Part shown: piece by piece, positions 44,790 to 55,179 of the stretch
How the letters are laid out: each line of letters starts with the position of its first letter
Numbering within the stretch: position 1 is the stretch's first letter
Assembly (NCBI GenBank): GCA_028696165.1
Contig: JAQVHQ010000016.1
Coordinates: 1-60,333 of the forward strand
DNA: 60,333 nucleotides
Source: Lachnospiraceae bacterium
GTDB lineage: Bacteria > Bacillota > Clostridia > Lachnospirales > Lachnospiraceae
Direction: 5' to 3'
The notes under the pieces: model-generated
Told to the model about the DNA's origin: nothing
Database searches by the model: none
What the model saw: only the letters and a program-made list of their open reading frames with translations
Made by a program: the position numbers and the translations under genes

Positions 44790-47255
44790 TTATAGAGATT
44801 CTTCAATATAATTTTCGAATTCTTCCGGACTCATCAGGACTTTTCTCGGTTTAGTGCCTTCTTCAGGGCCAACTACACCAGCTTCACTAAGCTGGTCCAT
44901 AATTCTTGCTGCACGGTTAAATCCAATTTTAAATACTCTTTGAAGCATTCCTATGGAAGCTTTGTCTTTTTCGATGATAAACTTTCCTGCATCTACAAAA
45001 TATGCATCAATATCAGAATCCGGTGTTCCTGCTGCACCTGCCGAGGTAGATGCATTAATCTTATCCTGAATCTCCTGACTGTAAGTCTGGGGCTCCGTAT
45101 TCTTTGTAAGGAACTCGACAATTGCAGCCACTTCATCATCCGACACAAAAGCACCCTGCACACGAACAGGCTTTGGATATCCCTGCGGATAAAAGAGCAT
45201 GTCGCCCTTTCCAAGCAGTTTTTCTGCGCCATTCATATCAAGAATTGTTCTGGAATCCACTCCTGAAGTAACAGAGAAAGCTACCCGGGATGGCATATTG
45301 GCTTTGATTAAACCAGTGATAACATTTACGGATGGTCGTTGGGTTGCAATAATCAGATGAATACCCGCTGCACGGGCAAGCTGTGCCAGACGACAGATAG
45401 CATCTTCTACTTCACCAGGGGCAACCATCATAAGATCCGCTAACTCATCTACGATAATAACAATCTGCGGCATCTTCTCTGGTTTTCCTTCTTCCTCTAT
45501 ATCTGCGATTCCATCTACTTTCTGATTATAGGAAACCAGATCTCTCACACCATATTCAGCAAATTTGTTATAACGTTCATTCATTTCAGCAACTGCCCAG
45601 TTTAGTGCACCCGCTGCCTTCTTTGGTTCTGTTACTACAGGAATCATCAGATGAGGAATACCATTATAGACACTTAATTCCACCACTTTTGGATCAATCA
45701 TGATAAGTTTTACATCTGCAGGATTTGCTTTGTATAAAATACTCACAATCAAAGTATTGATACAGACAGACTTACCTGATCCAGTAGCCCCTGCTATTAA
45801 AAGATGTGGCATCTTGGCAATATCTGCTATAACAGTCTTTCCTCCAATATCCTTTCCTGCTGCAAAGGAGAGATTTGACTTACTGTTTTTAAATTCTTCT
45901 GTCTGCAGTAAATCTCTTAAGTGAACGGATGTATTATGTTCGTTAGGTACTTCAATACCAACTGCAGCCTTGCCTGGAATAGGCGCTTCGATTCGAATAT
46001 CGGATGCCGCAAGATTTAGTTTGATATCATCTGTCAGATTTGTAATCCTGCTGACTTTTACACCTTGTTCCGGCTGCAGCTCATAACGGGTTACCGTTGG
46101 TCCACAGCTTGCATTTAATACAGTGACATCCACGCCAAAATTATGTAAAGTATCCTGAAGCTTTCTGGCTGTTTCCTGGAGATGCTTTTTAGAATCTCCG
46201 CCACCTTTGCTGCCAGGACGAAGAAGAGATAATGGTGGAAATTTATACGAAGCTCTTGCCATATCTTCAGCACTTCTAATTTCTTTTTGAATGTGTGAGA
46301 TTCCCTCCTGCATCTCTTTTTGAGATGATTTAGGATTTTTTCTTTTTTCTCGCTTTACATCTGCAGTTTCTTCAGAACTTGTATCCTCTATATCAGAATC
46401 CACATCAACCGGACTGTCTTCCGGCTGTATCAATTCCATAGAATCATGAGCAGATTGATAAACAGAGATCTCCGGTTCCGGAATAGTATCCTGAACTTTC
46501 TCTTTTGCTGCTTTTTTTATAGTGTTTTTCTTGTTGGCTTTTTTTTGTGCGGGAGCTTTTGGTAATTCTGTATCAGTAAAGAAAGCATCTTTATCTGTCT
46601 CTTCTAATAACAGTTTTTCTTCCCTTCGCTCTTGTCTTTTTTGTTTTAACTCAGACTTTCTTTTCTGACTTTCATCCTTAGCCGAACGATAAACTTTTGA
46701 ACTACTGTGTGCAAAAGTACGAACTAACGGTTTTTGGGTCATAACAATCGCAGCTATAATTAATGCTATTACAATGATCACATACGCTCCAATTATTCCA
46801 AATGCAGAACCAAGCACTACTGCAACCGCACCGCCTAAGATTCCACCTCCCAGTTTTTGTTCTGCAGATATGCCGTAACAATCCAATATCTTATCTCCCT
46901 GAACATATCCTATCATCAAAAGGTGTAAAAAAGCGCAGAAAAAAATCACGCAGCATACAGCACCGATGATTTTTCTAAGCAGTAACGCATTTCCCTTATT
47001 CGCCATACAAAAAGCGGTTCCGAAGAACAGGATAACGGGAACGATATAGGCCAAAAATCCAAACAAACCAAAAAAGACTCTGCTAAATGCCTCCCCTGCC
47101 TTTCCGCCAACTCCAAAATTACTTATCATCAGTAAAAGAGAGACCGCAAGCATAATCAAAAGAATAATATCATCTTTCAGCCCGCTTTCTGAAGCCGCCG
47201 CTTTTTTCTTTGTTGTTGTTTTTCTGGCATTACTCTTCTTTGTGGCTGCCATCAT
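44790..47255 (-). CDS. DNA translocase FtsK/SpoIIIE
   Basis: An 821-residue double-stranded-DNA pump. It has four membrane segments (about 28-180), a long charged linker (about 185-340), then the RecA-like motor with GATGSGKSVCINT (Walker A), IVIIVDELADL (Walker B) and IATQRPSVNV. A C-terminal winged-helix gamma domain (about 755-815) would read oriented skew motifs. It could serve division, spore chromosome packing or both. tepA and uppP lie upstream; tepA-spoIIIE proximity is also seen in Bacillus. Confidence 0.95.
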   Translation of the reverse strand: MMAATKKSNARKTTTKKKAAASESGLKDDIILLIMLAVSLLLMISNFGVGGKAGEAFSRVFFGLFGFLAYIVPVILFFGTAFCMANKGNALLLRKIIGAVCCVIFFCAFLHLLMIGYVQGDKILDCYGISAEQKLGGGILGGAVAVVLGSAFGIIGAYVIIVIALIIAAIVMTQKPLVRTFAHSSSKVYRSAKDESQKRKSELKQKRQERREEKLLLEETDKDAFFTDTELPKAPAQKKANKKNTIKKAAKEKVQDTIPEPEISVYQSAHDSMELIQPEDSPVDVDSDIEDTSSEETADVKREKRKNPKSSQKEMQEGISHIQKEIRSAEDMARASYKFPPLSLLRPGSKGGGDSKKHLQETARKLQDTLHNFGVDVTVLNASCGPTVTRYELQPEQGVKVSRITNLTDDIKLNLAASDIRIEAPIPGKAAVGIEVPNEHNTSVHLRDLLQTEEFKNSKSNLSFAAGKDIGGKTVIADIAKMPHLLIAGATGSGKSVCINTLIVSILYKANPADVKLIMIDPKVVELSVYNGIPHLMIPVVTEPKKAAGALNWAVAEMNERYNKFAEYGVRDLVSYNQKVDGIADIEEEGKPEKMPQIVIIVDELADLMMVAPGEVEDAICRLAQLARAAGIHLIIATQRPSVNVITGLIKANMPSRVAFSVTSGVDSRTILDMNGAEKLLGKGDMLFYPQGYPKPVRVQGAFVSDDEVAAIVEFLTKNTEPQTYSQEIQDKINASTSAGAAGTPDSDIDAYFVDAGKFIIEKDKASIGMLQRVFKIGFNRAARIMDQLSEAGVVGPEEGTKPRKVLMSPEEFENYIEESL

Positions 47256-47272
47256 TTACCTCCCTCTAATCT

Positions 47273-48148
47273 CTATAATGTATAATTACATACAATTGCA
47301 ACTACTCCAATAAAAAAGCAGTAAAATGCAAATAAATTTAACTTATTACGCTCAACTATACGAATCATCAGCCGAATAGCGAAGAATCCAGTGATTGCAG
47401 CAAATACCATGCCTACCAGATAAGGACCTCCCTGTGTCCAGGTAAACATCTCCTTATTAATCTCTCCCACTTCCACAAGCATGGCACCTATTATTGCCGG
47501 TATGGACATAATAAAAGAGTATTTCACTGCATATTTCCGGTTAAACCCACACAAAAGACAGGCAGCTATTGTTGTCCCAGATCTTGAAATACCCGGAAGA
47601 ACAGAAAATCCCTGTGCCAGTCCTACAATAAATGCATTTCCATATGGTGTCGTCTTTGGAATCTTATTGCCCAACGGCACATAACCCACTACAAGCAGTA
47701 AAACTGCAGTAACTAAAAATCCAGTACCTGCTCCTAATAAAGACATATTCGTCATCTCCACTGCCCGCCTTAAAATCAGGCCTACGATTGCTGTGGGTAT
47801 GGAGGCAATGATTACTAAGATTACCAGTTTCCGGTAATTATTATGTATGATTTTTCTATACGAAAGTGCATTCTGCTCTTTTATATTTTGAAAATATATT
47901 TTAATATTCGCAAAGATATCTCTTATTATACAAATCACCTCTAAAAGCAATTGTTTTATATCTTTTCGAAAAACTGCAATAACTGCAGCCAGTGATCCCA
48001 CATGGAGAAGCACATCTACTAAAATCCCTGTGTTGGTCTCTATGTGAACTATATTCTTAAAAAGTGCAAGGTGCCCAGAGCTGCTGACTGGCAGAAACTC
48101 TGTGATACCCTGCAGGATTCCCATTAAAATTGCTTCTATGAATGTCAT
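47273..48148 (-). CDS. uppP: Undecaprenyl-diphosphate phosphatase
   Basis: A 291-residue polytopic membrane enzyme of the BacA family that recycles undecaprenyl pyrophosphate for wall synthesis. Catalytic blocks are FLPVSSSGHL (about 19-28) and LPGISRSGTT (about 178-187). The length is normal. It lies 17 bp upstream of ftsK. Confidence 0.95.
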   Translation of the reverse strand: MTFIEAILMGILQGITEFLPVSSSGHLALFKNIVHIETNTGILVDVLLHVGSLAAVIAVFRKDIKQLLLEVICIIRDIFANIKIYFQNIKEQNALSYRKIIHNNYRKLVILVIIASIPTAIVGLILRRAVEMTNMSLLGAGTGFLVTAVLLLVVGYVPLGNKIPKTTPYGNAFIVGLAQGFSVLPGISRSGTTIAACLLCGFNRKYAVKYSFIMSIPAIIGAMLVEVGEINKEMFTWTQGGPYLVGMVFAAITGFFAIRLMIRIVERNKLNLFAFYCFFIGVVAIVCNYTL

Positions 48149-48260
48149 GCATAACCTCTTGATTTTTATTTTATTCGATATTATATACTACTTCAATACC
48201 TCGCTGAGTGTCCGGGGATATGATTCCTGGATTCATTAAGTGTTCACATTATACCACAAT

Positions 48261-48899
48261 TTAATCGGTGGTACAAACTTCCTTCACAGTCTTTTCTTTG
48301 TTGTGTATTGCTATCAGTTCTTCCAATTTGGCATAAGCACTGGCTATTCCGCCTAATTCATCAATAAGGCCTTCCGAAACTGCCGCTTCTCCTTCAAGCA
48401 TGGTTCCAACGTCTTTTACCAATTGCGATGAGTCTAGCATCAGCTTTTCAATTCGATTTTTCGGCATATGAGAATGTTCATCAATAAACTGAATAATGCG
48501 TTCCTGAATCTTCTCAATATTCCGATAGGATTGAATGACACCAATAAACATTCCATTGGTTCGAACCGGATGGATCATCATAGTTCCGCTTGGAACAATA
48601 AAAGAATAGTCTGCCGAAACAGCCATCGGCACACCAATTGAATGACCGCCGCCTAAAACCAGAGAAACCGTAGGCTTGCTTAATGAAGCAATCATTTCTG
48701 CAATAGCAAGTCCTGCTTCCACATCTCCGCCTACTGTGTGAAGAAGTATTAACAATCCTTCTTTTTCATTATCAGCTTCGAACCTGGCCAATTTAGGAAT
48801 GATATCCTCATATTTGGTTGCTTTCGTCTGATTACCCAGCGCATCATGTCCTTCCACTTCACCTACTATAATTATAAGTTCTATTCTTTCTGCTGCCAT
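48261..48899 (-). CDS. tepA: ClpP-like serine protease (TepA/YmfB family)
   Basis: A 212-residue ClpP-fold protein. The catalytic Ser is in GGGHSIGVP and the His in MMIHPVR; TVGGDVEAG resembles the oxyanion region. It lacks the ClpX/ClpA-docking features of true ClpP and matches TepA, called translocation-enhancing protein in Bacillus. Its substrates are poorly known. The C-terminal tail (HNKEKTVKE) is polar. Proximity to ftsK supports the call. Confidence 0.88.
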   Translation of the reverse strand: MAAERIELIIIVGEVEGHDALGNQTKATKYEDIIPKLARFEADNEKEGLLILLHTVGGDVEAGLAIAEMIASLSKPTVSLVLGGGHSIGVPMAVSADYSFIVPSGTMMIHPVRTNGMFIGVIQSYRNIEKIQERIIQFIDEHSHMPKNRIEKLMLDSSQLVKDVGTMLEGEAAVSEGLIDELGGIASAYAKLEELIAIHNKEKTVKEVCTTD

Positions 48900-48965
48900 A
48901 ATAATCTCCTTTTCCGGTTTGTTTTACCTTATCATCCAGATTATTATGCCCCAAAGCCGAAAAAT

Positions 48966-49003
48966 TAATCCTCCTACCAGCTATAATATCTGGTAAGAGG
49001 ATT
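48966..49003 (-). terminator. Terminator after yebC
   Basis: On the minus strand AATCCTCTTACCAG pairs along its length with CTGGTAGGAGGATT (one G-U pair), loop about 9 nt, then AATTTTTC. The stem is complete only as minus-strand RNA, which supports the orientation. Confidence 0.7.
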
Positions 49004-49011
49004 GTATATTC

Positions 49012-49740
49012 TTATTCATCCCAGTTATGATATACATACTGCACATCATCATCTTCGTCCAGTAAATCAAGAGTTCTCTGAAGATTCTTGACTGCTGTCT
49101 CATCCGTTAATTCCACATAATTCTGAGGTATCATAGTAACTTCTGCCTCTATCATAGGAATTTTCTGTTTTTCAAGTTCTTCACGAACAGCACTAAACGA
49201 ATCCGGATCCGTAATTACTTCAAAACTGTCTTCTTCCTCTGCAAAATCCTCTGCTCCGGCATCCAGTGCCAACATCATCAAATCATCCGCATCCATCTCG
49301 CACTCTTCTTTATCAATGATGATTTGTCCTTTTTTATCAAACATAAAGGATACACAGCCCTGAGTTCCAATACTTCCGCTGCCCTTTGTAAATGCACTTC
49401 TTACATTTGCTGCAGTACGGTTTTTATTGTCTGTTAACGCATCTACAATAATTGCAATTCCATTTGGTCCGTATCCTTCATAGGTAACATATTCATAATT
49501 ATCTGCATTTGCATCTCCAGCAGCTTTCTTGATTCCACGTTCAATAGTATCATTTGGCATATTGTTTGCTTTTGCTTTTGCAATCACATCACGAAGTTTA
49601 CTATTGTTGTCCGGATCAGCTCCGCCTTCTTTTACAGCTACTACGATTTCACGACCAATGATGGTAAATACTTTACCTTTCTTTGCATCATTTTTTTCCT
49701 TTTTGTGCTTTATATTCGCAAATTTTGAATGTCCTGACAT
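49012..49740 (-). CDS. YebC/PmpR-family protein
   Basis: A 242-residue member of the YebC/TACO1 family with the typical start [13 protein letters not shown] and the blocks [25 protein letters not shown] and [13 protein letters not shown]. Members act as DNA-binding regulators or help ribosomes through proline-rich stretches, and the role here cannot be chosen. Its start lies inside the end of the corC-like gene (31-base overlap), so translation is probably coupled. Confidence 0.93.
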   Translation of the reverse strand: MSGHSKFANIKHKKEKNDAKKGKVFTIIGREIVVAVKEGGADPDNNSKLRDVIAKAKANNMPNDTIERGIKKAAGDANADNYEYVTYEGYGPNGIAIIVDALTDNKNRTAANVRSAFTKGSGSIGTQGCVSFMFDKKGQIIIDKEECEMDADDLMMLALDAGAEDFAEEEDSFEVITDPDSFSAVREELEKQKIPMIEAEVTMIPQNYVELTDETAVKNLQRTLDLLDEDDDVQYVYHNWDE

Positions 49741-51074
49741 TTTTCTTCTCCTTCGATTAATTTCTTTACTTTTACTTTTTGTATAATGTTGTTCTCCACT
49801 TTTAAAATCTCAAAGCGAAATCCTTTTCCATCCACATAATGATCCCGGGATGTGGGGATATGATCTAACAAAGCAGTCAGATAACCATTTAGTGTTTCGA
49901 ATTCATCATCAAACTCCACATGAAGAACCAGTGCGACCTGTTCCAGCGGCGTCAGCCCCTCCATAATGATACTGTTATCATACTGATGCTGGATAAAATT
50001 ATCATCTTCATCATATTCATCAAGTATATTTCCGACAATCTCTTCCAGAATATCTTCCATGGCAACCAACCCGCTAGTCTGTCCATACTCATCGACTACA
50101 ATAGCCATATGTACTTTCTTCACCTGCATTGCTTTGAAAATAGCATCAATACTTCGAGTCTCAGGAATAAATCCTACGGTACGAATAAGGGTTGGTATAT
50201 CTTTTAAAGCAGTTTTACCATTATGGTAATATGTAACCTGCTTCATAGCATCTTTTAAATGAACGATACCGATAATGTTATCAATGTCATCCACATAGAC
50301 CGGATAACGGGAATTACTTTCATCCACCATGATTTTAATTGCTTCGTTCAGACTCATATTGGCATCCAGCCCGATGATATTCATACGATGGGTCATAATA
50401 TCCTTCGCATCTTTGTCACTAAACTGAATGATATTCTGAATCATCGCAGCTTCACTCTCCATGATAACACCCTGTTCATGTGCTTCATCCACCATATTGA
50501 TAATTTCTTCTTCTGTCACATCTGACTTAGCATAAGGATCTATGCCGCAGATCCGGACAATAAGATTTGAGAACTTACCAATCAAAACAGTCAGTGGCAG
50601 AAAGATAATAGTCATCATATAGACTGGCTTCAACAGAAGGTAGACACTGCTCTGTGCATGATGTCTGCATATTTTTTTCGGTGCAAAAATGCCAATGCCC
50701 AGAAGTAAAATCAATGTCACCAAGAGTACTGCTATTACTGATACTAATAAAGTCCATGATTTAAGCGTCTGTGAAAACACAGAAAAATTGGCAAGCCATG
50801 CCTGTACGATATGTACAAAATAACGTATACCTACATAACCGGTTAATATACTCAGCAATGTGGCTACAATCTGTATCGTCTGTACCAGTCTTGCCGGCTT
50901 CTCCAGCATTTTTTGCAGCAGGATGGACTTTTTATCGCCTTCTTCCGCAAGTCTTTCAATCTCGTTTTCTCTAACATTTTGTATCGCTGCGCCAAAGCCG
51001 TACAGAATGCCATTAAAAACAATAAAAATCAGAAATATGATACAGCCCCATAAAGGGCTACTCCCATCATCCAT
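49710..51074 (-). CDS. CNNM/CBS-domain protein (CorC/HlyC family)
   Basis: About 454 residues: an N-terminal CNNM membrane domain (about four helices, 1-190), a paired CBS module (about 205-325, with [15 protein letters not shown] and [28 protein letters not shown]) and a CorC_HlyC C-terminal domain. Such proteins are implicated in magnesium export. GAAGGAG lies 8 nt before the chosen Met; eight codons upstream are possible but lack a site. Confidence 0.9.
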   Translation of the reverse strand: MDDGSSPLWGCIIFLIFIVFNGILYGFGAAIQNVRENEIERLAEEGDKKSILLQKMLEKPARLVQTIQIVATLLSILTGYVGIRYFVHIVQAWLANFSVFSQTLKSWTLLVSVIAVLLVTLILLLGIGIFAPKKICRHHAQSSVYLLLKPVYMMTIIFLPLTVLIGKFSNLIVRICGIDPYAKSDVTEEEIINMVDEAHEQGVIMESEAAMIQNIIQFSDKDAKDIMTHRMNIIGLDANMSLNEAIKIMVDESNSRYPVYVDDIDNIIGIVHLKDAMKQVTYYHNGKTALKDIPTLIRTVGFIPETRSIDAIFKAMQVKKVHMAIVVDEYGQTSGLVAMEDILEEIVGNILDEYDEDDNFIQHQYDNSIIMEGLTPLEQVALVLHVEFDDEFETLNGYLTALLDHIPTSRDHYVDGKGFRFEILKVENNIIQKVKVKKLIEGEEKCQDIQNLRI

Positions 51075-51153
51075 ATAAAAACTACTCCTTCGATTCATTA
51101 GTCAACCTAAAATATATCATCTTATGGGATTTTCGTCAAGAATTCATCCTATC

Positions 51154-51501
51154 CTATGTATATAATTCCAAACTTATCCTCAAACCATGGTTTACTTTTT
51201 CCAGAATATCCGTATCCAAATGGCAAACTTTTTCCTTCAGTCTACGTTTATCGATGGTACGCAGTTGTTCCAACAAAATAACAGAATCTTTTACGATGGC
51301 ATAATTTGCTGCATCTATCTCAATATGCGTTGGCAGTTTTGCTTTATTCATCCGTGAAGTAATTGCCGCACAAATCACAGTAGGACTGTGTTTGTTTCCC
51401 ACATCATTCTGAATAATGAGCACCGGCCGAATTCCTCCCTGCTCACTTCCTATGACGGGTCTTAAATCTGCATAAAATATATCCCCTCTTTTAATAACCA
51501 C
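51154..51501 (-). CDS. mazF: MazF/NdoA-type endoribonuclease toxin
   Basis: A 115-residue toxin-family RNase of the PemK/MazF fold, starting [20 protein letters not shown], with RPVLIIQND and AAITSR, all matching the Bacillus EndoA type that cuts UACAU in mRNA. In Bacillus the antitoxin gene ndoAI lies between alr and ndoA. Here only about 100 bp separate alr from mazF and no antitoxin frame fits, so the toxin appears unpaired or its antitoxin is elsewhere. Confidence 0.92.
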   Translation of the reverse strand: MVIKRGDIFYADLRPVIGSEQGGIRPVLIIQNDVGNKHSPTVICAAITSRMNKAKLPTHIEIDAANYAIVKDSVILLEQLRTIDKRRLKEKVCHLDTDILEKVNHGLRISLELYT

Positions 51502-51602
51502 TTAAATCACACTCCGATTTCAAATAATTTCTAGAATACTGTTTTCTTATATCAAGTATTCCCAAATCATTCTTTTGTATTCGGAATGAAAATAATTTTA
51601 AT

Positions 51603-52751
51603 TTATTCCCAAATTTTCCCCTGGTATTGATAGATTCGAGGTACCCTTTTATTGATATCACACACGAATTCATAATTGAATCTACCGCTTAAATCTCCTA
51701 ATTCTTCTACAGAGATATTTTCTTTTTCTCCCTGTCCAACCAAAATCACCGGATCCAAATCCTGCGCGTTAGGGATATCTGTTACATCTACCATAAACTG
51801 ATCCATGCAAACCCTTCCAAGAATCGGAGCTTTTTTATCATGAATAAGAACATACCCCTTATTGGAAAGCTGTCTGGGATACCCGTCTGCATAACCCACC
51901 GGAATAGTTGCCACACGCGTCTTTTGCGTAGTTATATACGTACCGCCATAGCTAATCATAGCACCCTTGTCCAGTTCTTTAACATAAGAGATATGACTGT
52001 GAATGCTCATTACCGGTTTTAGCAAAACAATATCTTTTTCCACTTCCTGCGAAGGATATAATCCATAAATAGTGATTCCTGCTCTGGCTATATCTAAGTG
52101 AGCCTGAGGAAGCCGTATGATACCGGCACTATTTGAACAATGGCGAATGGGCAGATGAATGCCTGCCTGTTCCAGCTTTTCTGCAAAAGACATATACCGG
52201 GTAAACTGATTCACGGCATGGGCTGTATCTGTCTCATCTGCCTTTGAAAAATGAGTGAACATTCCTTCAATCACAATATTAGGCAGCTTGGCAATTTCTT
52301 TGATGGTTTCTATACTGGAATCCACATCTGCAAACCCAATGCGGGACATACCAGTATCCAGTGCTATATGTATATATACTGTCTCATTGACTGTCTGGGC
52401 AACTTTTGAAAGTGCTTCAGCCATATCCATTTTAAATACAGCCGGCCGGATATGATTTCTTACAATAGTCTCATAATCCTCCTCGAAAGTATACCCCAAA
52501 ATCAATATAGGTTTTTTAATCTTTTGTTCTCTTAATTCCACGGCTTCTTCAACCGTTGCAGTTGCAAATCCCCATATATAATCATAGGGTTCTACCACTT
52601 TTGCTATAGGTACTGCACCATGTCCATACCCATCTGCTTTTACGACTGCAATCAGGCTGGTATTTTCTGCCAGATTTTTTTTCATTTGTTCAAAATTGTA
52701 TGCTACAGCATCCAGATCAATCTTTGCATAAACTCTGCTGTGCTTTTTCAT
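51603..52751 (-). CDS. alr: Alanine racemase
   Basis: A 382-residue PLP enzyme that makes D-alanine for peptidoglycan. The PLP lysine is in VVKADGYGHGA and the catalytic Tyr of the partner subunit is in MISYGGTY. RVCMDQFMVDVT is conserved. The length is normal. It lies between nnr and mazF, as in other Firmicutes. Confidence 0.96.
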   Translation of the reverse strand: MKKHSRVYAKIDLDAVAYNFEQMKKNLAENTSLIAVVKADGYGHGAVPIAKVVEPYDYIWGFATATVEEAVELREQKIKKPILILGYTFEEDYETIVRNHIRPAVFKMDMAEALSKVAQTVNETVYIHIALDTGMSRIGFADVDSSIETIKEIAKLPNIVIEGMFTHFSKADETDTAHAVNQFTRYMSFAEKLEQAGIHLPIRHCSNSAGIIRLPQAHLDIARAGITIYGLYPSQEVEKDIVLLKPVMSIHSHISYVKELDKGAMISYGGTYITTQKTRVATIPVGYADGYPRQLSNKGYVLIHDKKAPILGRVCMDQFMVDVTDIPNAQDLDPVILVGQGEKENISVEELGDLSGRFNYEFVCDINKRVPRIYQYQGKIWE

Positions 52752-52775
52752 GTTCTCTTATCCTCTTTTCCTTAT

Positions 52776-54263
52776 TCAGTCAAAATTTAATTCTTTCAGA
52801 GCTTCAATCATATCACTCGCCATCATGTAAGAAGCGCCCTTCTTTTCACAGGCTGCATCTCCTGCTTTCCCATGGAGAAACACACCCAAAGCTGCAGCTA
52901 TATCAAAAGGTGTTTTTCTTCCTAACAATCCAAGAATCATTCCAGTAAGTACATCGCCTGAACCAGCGGTAGACATCCCATTGTTTCCACTGGTATTCAT
53001 ATAAATATGTCTGCCCTCCACTGCAGTAACCGTTCTGGCATCCTTAAGTACAACCGTAACCTTATAGTTATCAGCAAATTCGTCTGCACATGAAACTAAA
53101 TCATCTGCAAATTCTTTGATTGGCTTATGCAGCAGCCGGGCCATCTCTCCCAGGTGTGGAGTTAGAATACATAGACCGTGATAATCTTCCAGCCAGTCTG
53201 GATGAACACTTATTATATTCAAGGCATCTGCATCCAAAACCAATGGTTTTTGATTGTGAGTCAGTACGTATTTTACAATTGTCTCTGCTATTTCTTCCGT
53301 TCCTATCCCGGGACCGGCTCCAATCACATCTGCCCACTCCATATCCGCCTTAAGTTCCTCTTCATTCCATTTTCCCGTGCTGTGATAAGTGGTAACCATT
53401 GCTTCCGGCAAAAGTTGCTGCAGCACTTCCCTGTTCTCATCAGATGTATAAATCTTTACCATACCAGCACCCACTCGAAATGCTGCAAGCGCAGACAGAT
53501 AAGCTGCACCACTTATTTTATCACTTCCGGCAATCACAAGAACTTTTCCGTAAGTACCTTTATTGCTGTGTTCCATCCGGGCTGGTATCATGGTAAGGTC
53601 ACTGTTCTCTAGGCTATAGAGATGTTTTAAATCCGTGGATGGCACTTCCAGAATACCGATATCTTCCACCAGTACTCTCCCTGCATATTTTGTTCCCGGG
53701 TATAATAACAATCCTGACTTTTGAAATGCAAATGTAACTGTAGTATCCGCATGGATTGCGCATCCCAGGATAGCACCATTATCTGCGCTGACACCCGATG
53801 GGATATCTACGGCTACAACCCTTGCCCTGGATTGATTTACCTGTTTTATCAAAGAAGCATAGTTTCCCTGTATTTTTCTATTTAATCCAACGCCAAAGAT
53901 GGCATCTACTATAGTAGTATATTCGGTCCAACTGATTTCTTGTACAAATTGTACGCCACATTTTCTAGCAATTTTTCTCTGCTTTTTTCTGGATTTTGTC
54001 TCATGTTCCTGATTTCCGCATAAAAACACATCCACTGCAACACCTTTTAGAGTTAATAATCTGGCAATGGCCAGTCCATCCCCTCCATTATTGCCGCTTC
54101 CACATAATACCAACACCCGGCTTAAATCATACACTGGATTTTCCAATTCCCGGCATACGGCTAATGCAGCCCGCTCCATCAATACCATTGCCGGAATTCC
54201 AATTTTATCTATCGTATACGTATCCATTATCTTCATAGCTTCGCTATCTACAATACGCTTCAT
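52776..54263 (-). CDS. nnr: Bifunctional NAD(P)H-hydrate epimerase/dehydratase
   Basis: A 495-residue fusion for repairing hydrated NAD(P)H. The N-terminal YjeF epimerase domain (about 1-215) shows CGSGNNGGDGLAIAR and VDIPSGVSADNG. The C-terminal ribokinase-like dehydratase (about 225-490) shows VLDADALNI, LTPHLGEMARL and NGMSTAGSGDVLTG. Both halves look intact. GGAGG precedes the start. Confidence 0.95.
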   Translation of the reverse strand: MKRIVDSEAMKIMDTYTIDKIGIPAMVLMERAALAVCRELENPVYDLSRVLVLCGSGNNGGDGLAIARLLTLKGVAVDVFLCGNQEHETKSRKKQRKIARKCGVQFVQEISWTEYTTIVDAIFGVGLNRKIQGNYASLIKQVNQSRARVVAVDIPSGVSADNGAILGCAIHADTTVTFAFQKSGLLLYPGTKYAGRVLVEDIGILEVPSTDLKHLYSLENSDLTMIPARMEHSNKGTYGKVLVIAGSDKISGAAYLSALAAFRVGAGMVKIYTSDENREVLQQLLPEAMVTTYHSTGKWNEEELKADMEWADVIGAGPGIGTEEIAETIVKYVLTHNQKPLVLDADALNIISVHPDWLEDYHGLCILTPHLGEMARLLHKPIKEFADDLVSCADEFADNYKVTVVLKDARTVTAVEGRHIYMNTSGNNGMSTAGSGDVLTGMILGLLGRKTPFDIAAALGVFLHGKAGDAACEKKGASYMMASDMIEALKELNFD

Positions 54264-54292
54264 ACCTGCCTCCTGTCTGCATCAGATATCAA

Positions 54293-54343
54293 TAAAGCTG
54301 TTACAAATAAGAACGTTATCGTTCTTTTATTGTAACAGCTTTA
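54293..54343 (-). terminator. Long hairpin after rex
   Basis: TAAAGCTGTTACAA (54293-54306) pairs with its reverse complement at 54330-54343, and an inner GAACG/CGTTC stem continues it, making a stem of about 21 bp with a small bulge. On the minus strand it lies 11 bp after rex and ends in TTTATTG, so it is a probable terminator although its U-tract is weak. Confidence 0.6.
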
Positions 54344-54353
54344 CTCTTTTCGC

Positions 54354-55001
54354 TTATTTATGCTCTTTCTCATAGTTGCTCAAATTATAGGACAGTCTCA
54401 TAAGACTTTCTGATAAATGAACATTTTCTACAATCACATCTTCCGGAAGTGACAGATTTAAATCCGTATGTGCAAAATTCCATATTGCTTTCACTCCACA
54501 CTGTACTAGTTTTTCTGCCATTTCTGGTGCTTTATTCTTTGGTAAAGTCAAGGTTGCAATATGAACTTCATTGTCCTTTAAAAATGTTGGTAATTCGTCC
54601 ACCATCTTAATTGATATGCCTCTGACTGATACTCCCTGGAGAACAGGATTAACGTCGAACAATCCAATCACCTTAAATCCCCGTTTTTCAAACTGAACAT
54701 AATTAGCCAAGGCCTGTCCTAAATTGCCAGCACCTATGATAATCATATTATGAACGCGATCCAATCCCAGAATAGTTGCTATTTCCGTATATAAGAACTG
54801 GACATTATAACCGTACCCCTGCTGGCCAAAACCACCGAAATTATTCAAATCCTGGCGAATCTGCGACGCAGTTACCTGCATCTTTTCACTTAATTCATTG
54901 GAAGATATCCGCTCCACACCATCTTCTAACAATTCTCCAAGATAACGATAATATCGTGGCAGGCGCTTTATGACTGCTCTTGAAATTTCTTTCCCTTCCA
55001 C
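54354..55001 (-). CDS. rex: Redox-sensing repressor Rex
   Basis: A 215-residue repressor that senses the NADH/NAD ratio. An N-terminal winged helix (about 1-80, VTASQIRQDLNNFGGFGQQGYGY) precedes a Rossmann domain (IIGAGNLGQALANY). Rex controls fermentation and butyrate genes in clostridia. The promoter carries a Rex-type operator, so it is probably autoregulated. Confidence 0.96.
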   Translation of the reverse strand: MEGKEISRAVIKRLPRYYRYLGELLEDGVERISSNELSEKMQVTASQIRQDLNNFGGFGQQGYGYNVQFLYTEIATILGLDRVHNMIIIGAGNLGQALANYVQFEKRGFKVIGLFDVNPVLQGVSVRGISIKMVDELPTFLKDNEVHIATLTLPKNKAPEMAEKLVQCGVKAIWNFAHTDLNLSLPEDVIVENVHLSESLMRLSYNLSNYEKEHK

Positions 55002-55028
55002 TATGTTACCTCCCTGTTCTTATGTACT

Positions 55029-55057
55029 ATTATATAAAAATGTTAAAACTTTGTCAA
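55029..55057 (-). promoter_or_regulatory. rex promoter with overlapping Rex operator
   Basis: On the minus strand TTGACA (55052-55057), 17 bp, TATAAT (55029-55034). The 18 bases 55040-55057 match the Rex consensus TTGTTAA-N4-TTAACAA at 11 of 14 fixed positions and cover the -35, so bound Rex would block polymerase. Confidence 0.75.
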
Positions 55058-55119
55058 TTGAAGTTATGCAACTCTTCTAAATTATCTTACTCTTTTTTTG
55101 TCAAAGAATCATTTTTTTA

Positions 55120-55147
55120 TTGTAAATTCTTTATTTTTCTATATAAT
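55120..55147 (+). promoter_or_regulatory. Promoter of the ABC-F gene
   Basis: TTGTAA (55120-55125), a 16-bp spacer and consensus TATAAT (55142-55147), about 33 bp before the start. Confidence 0.65.
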
Positions 55148-55179
55148 AGTGGGTAGACTGCAAAAAATGGAGGTTACCA

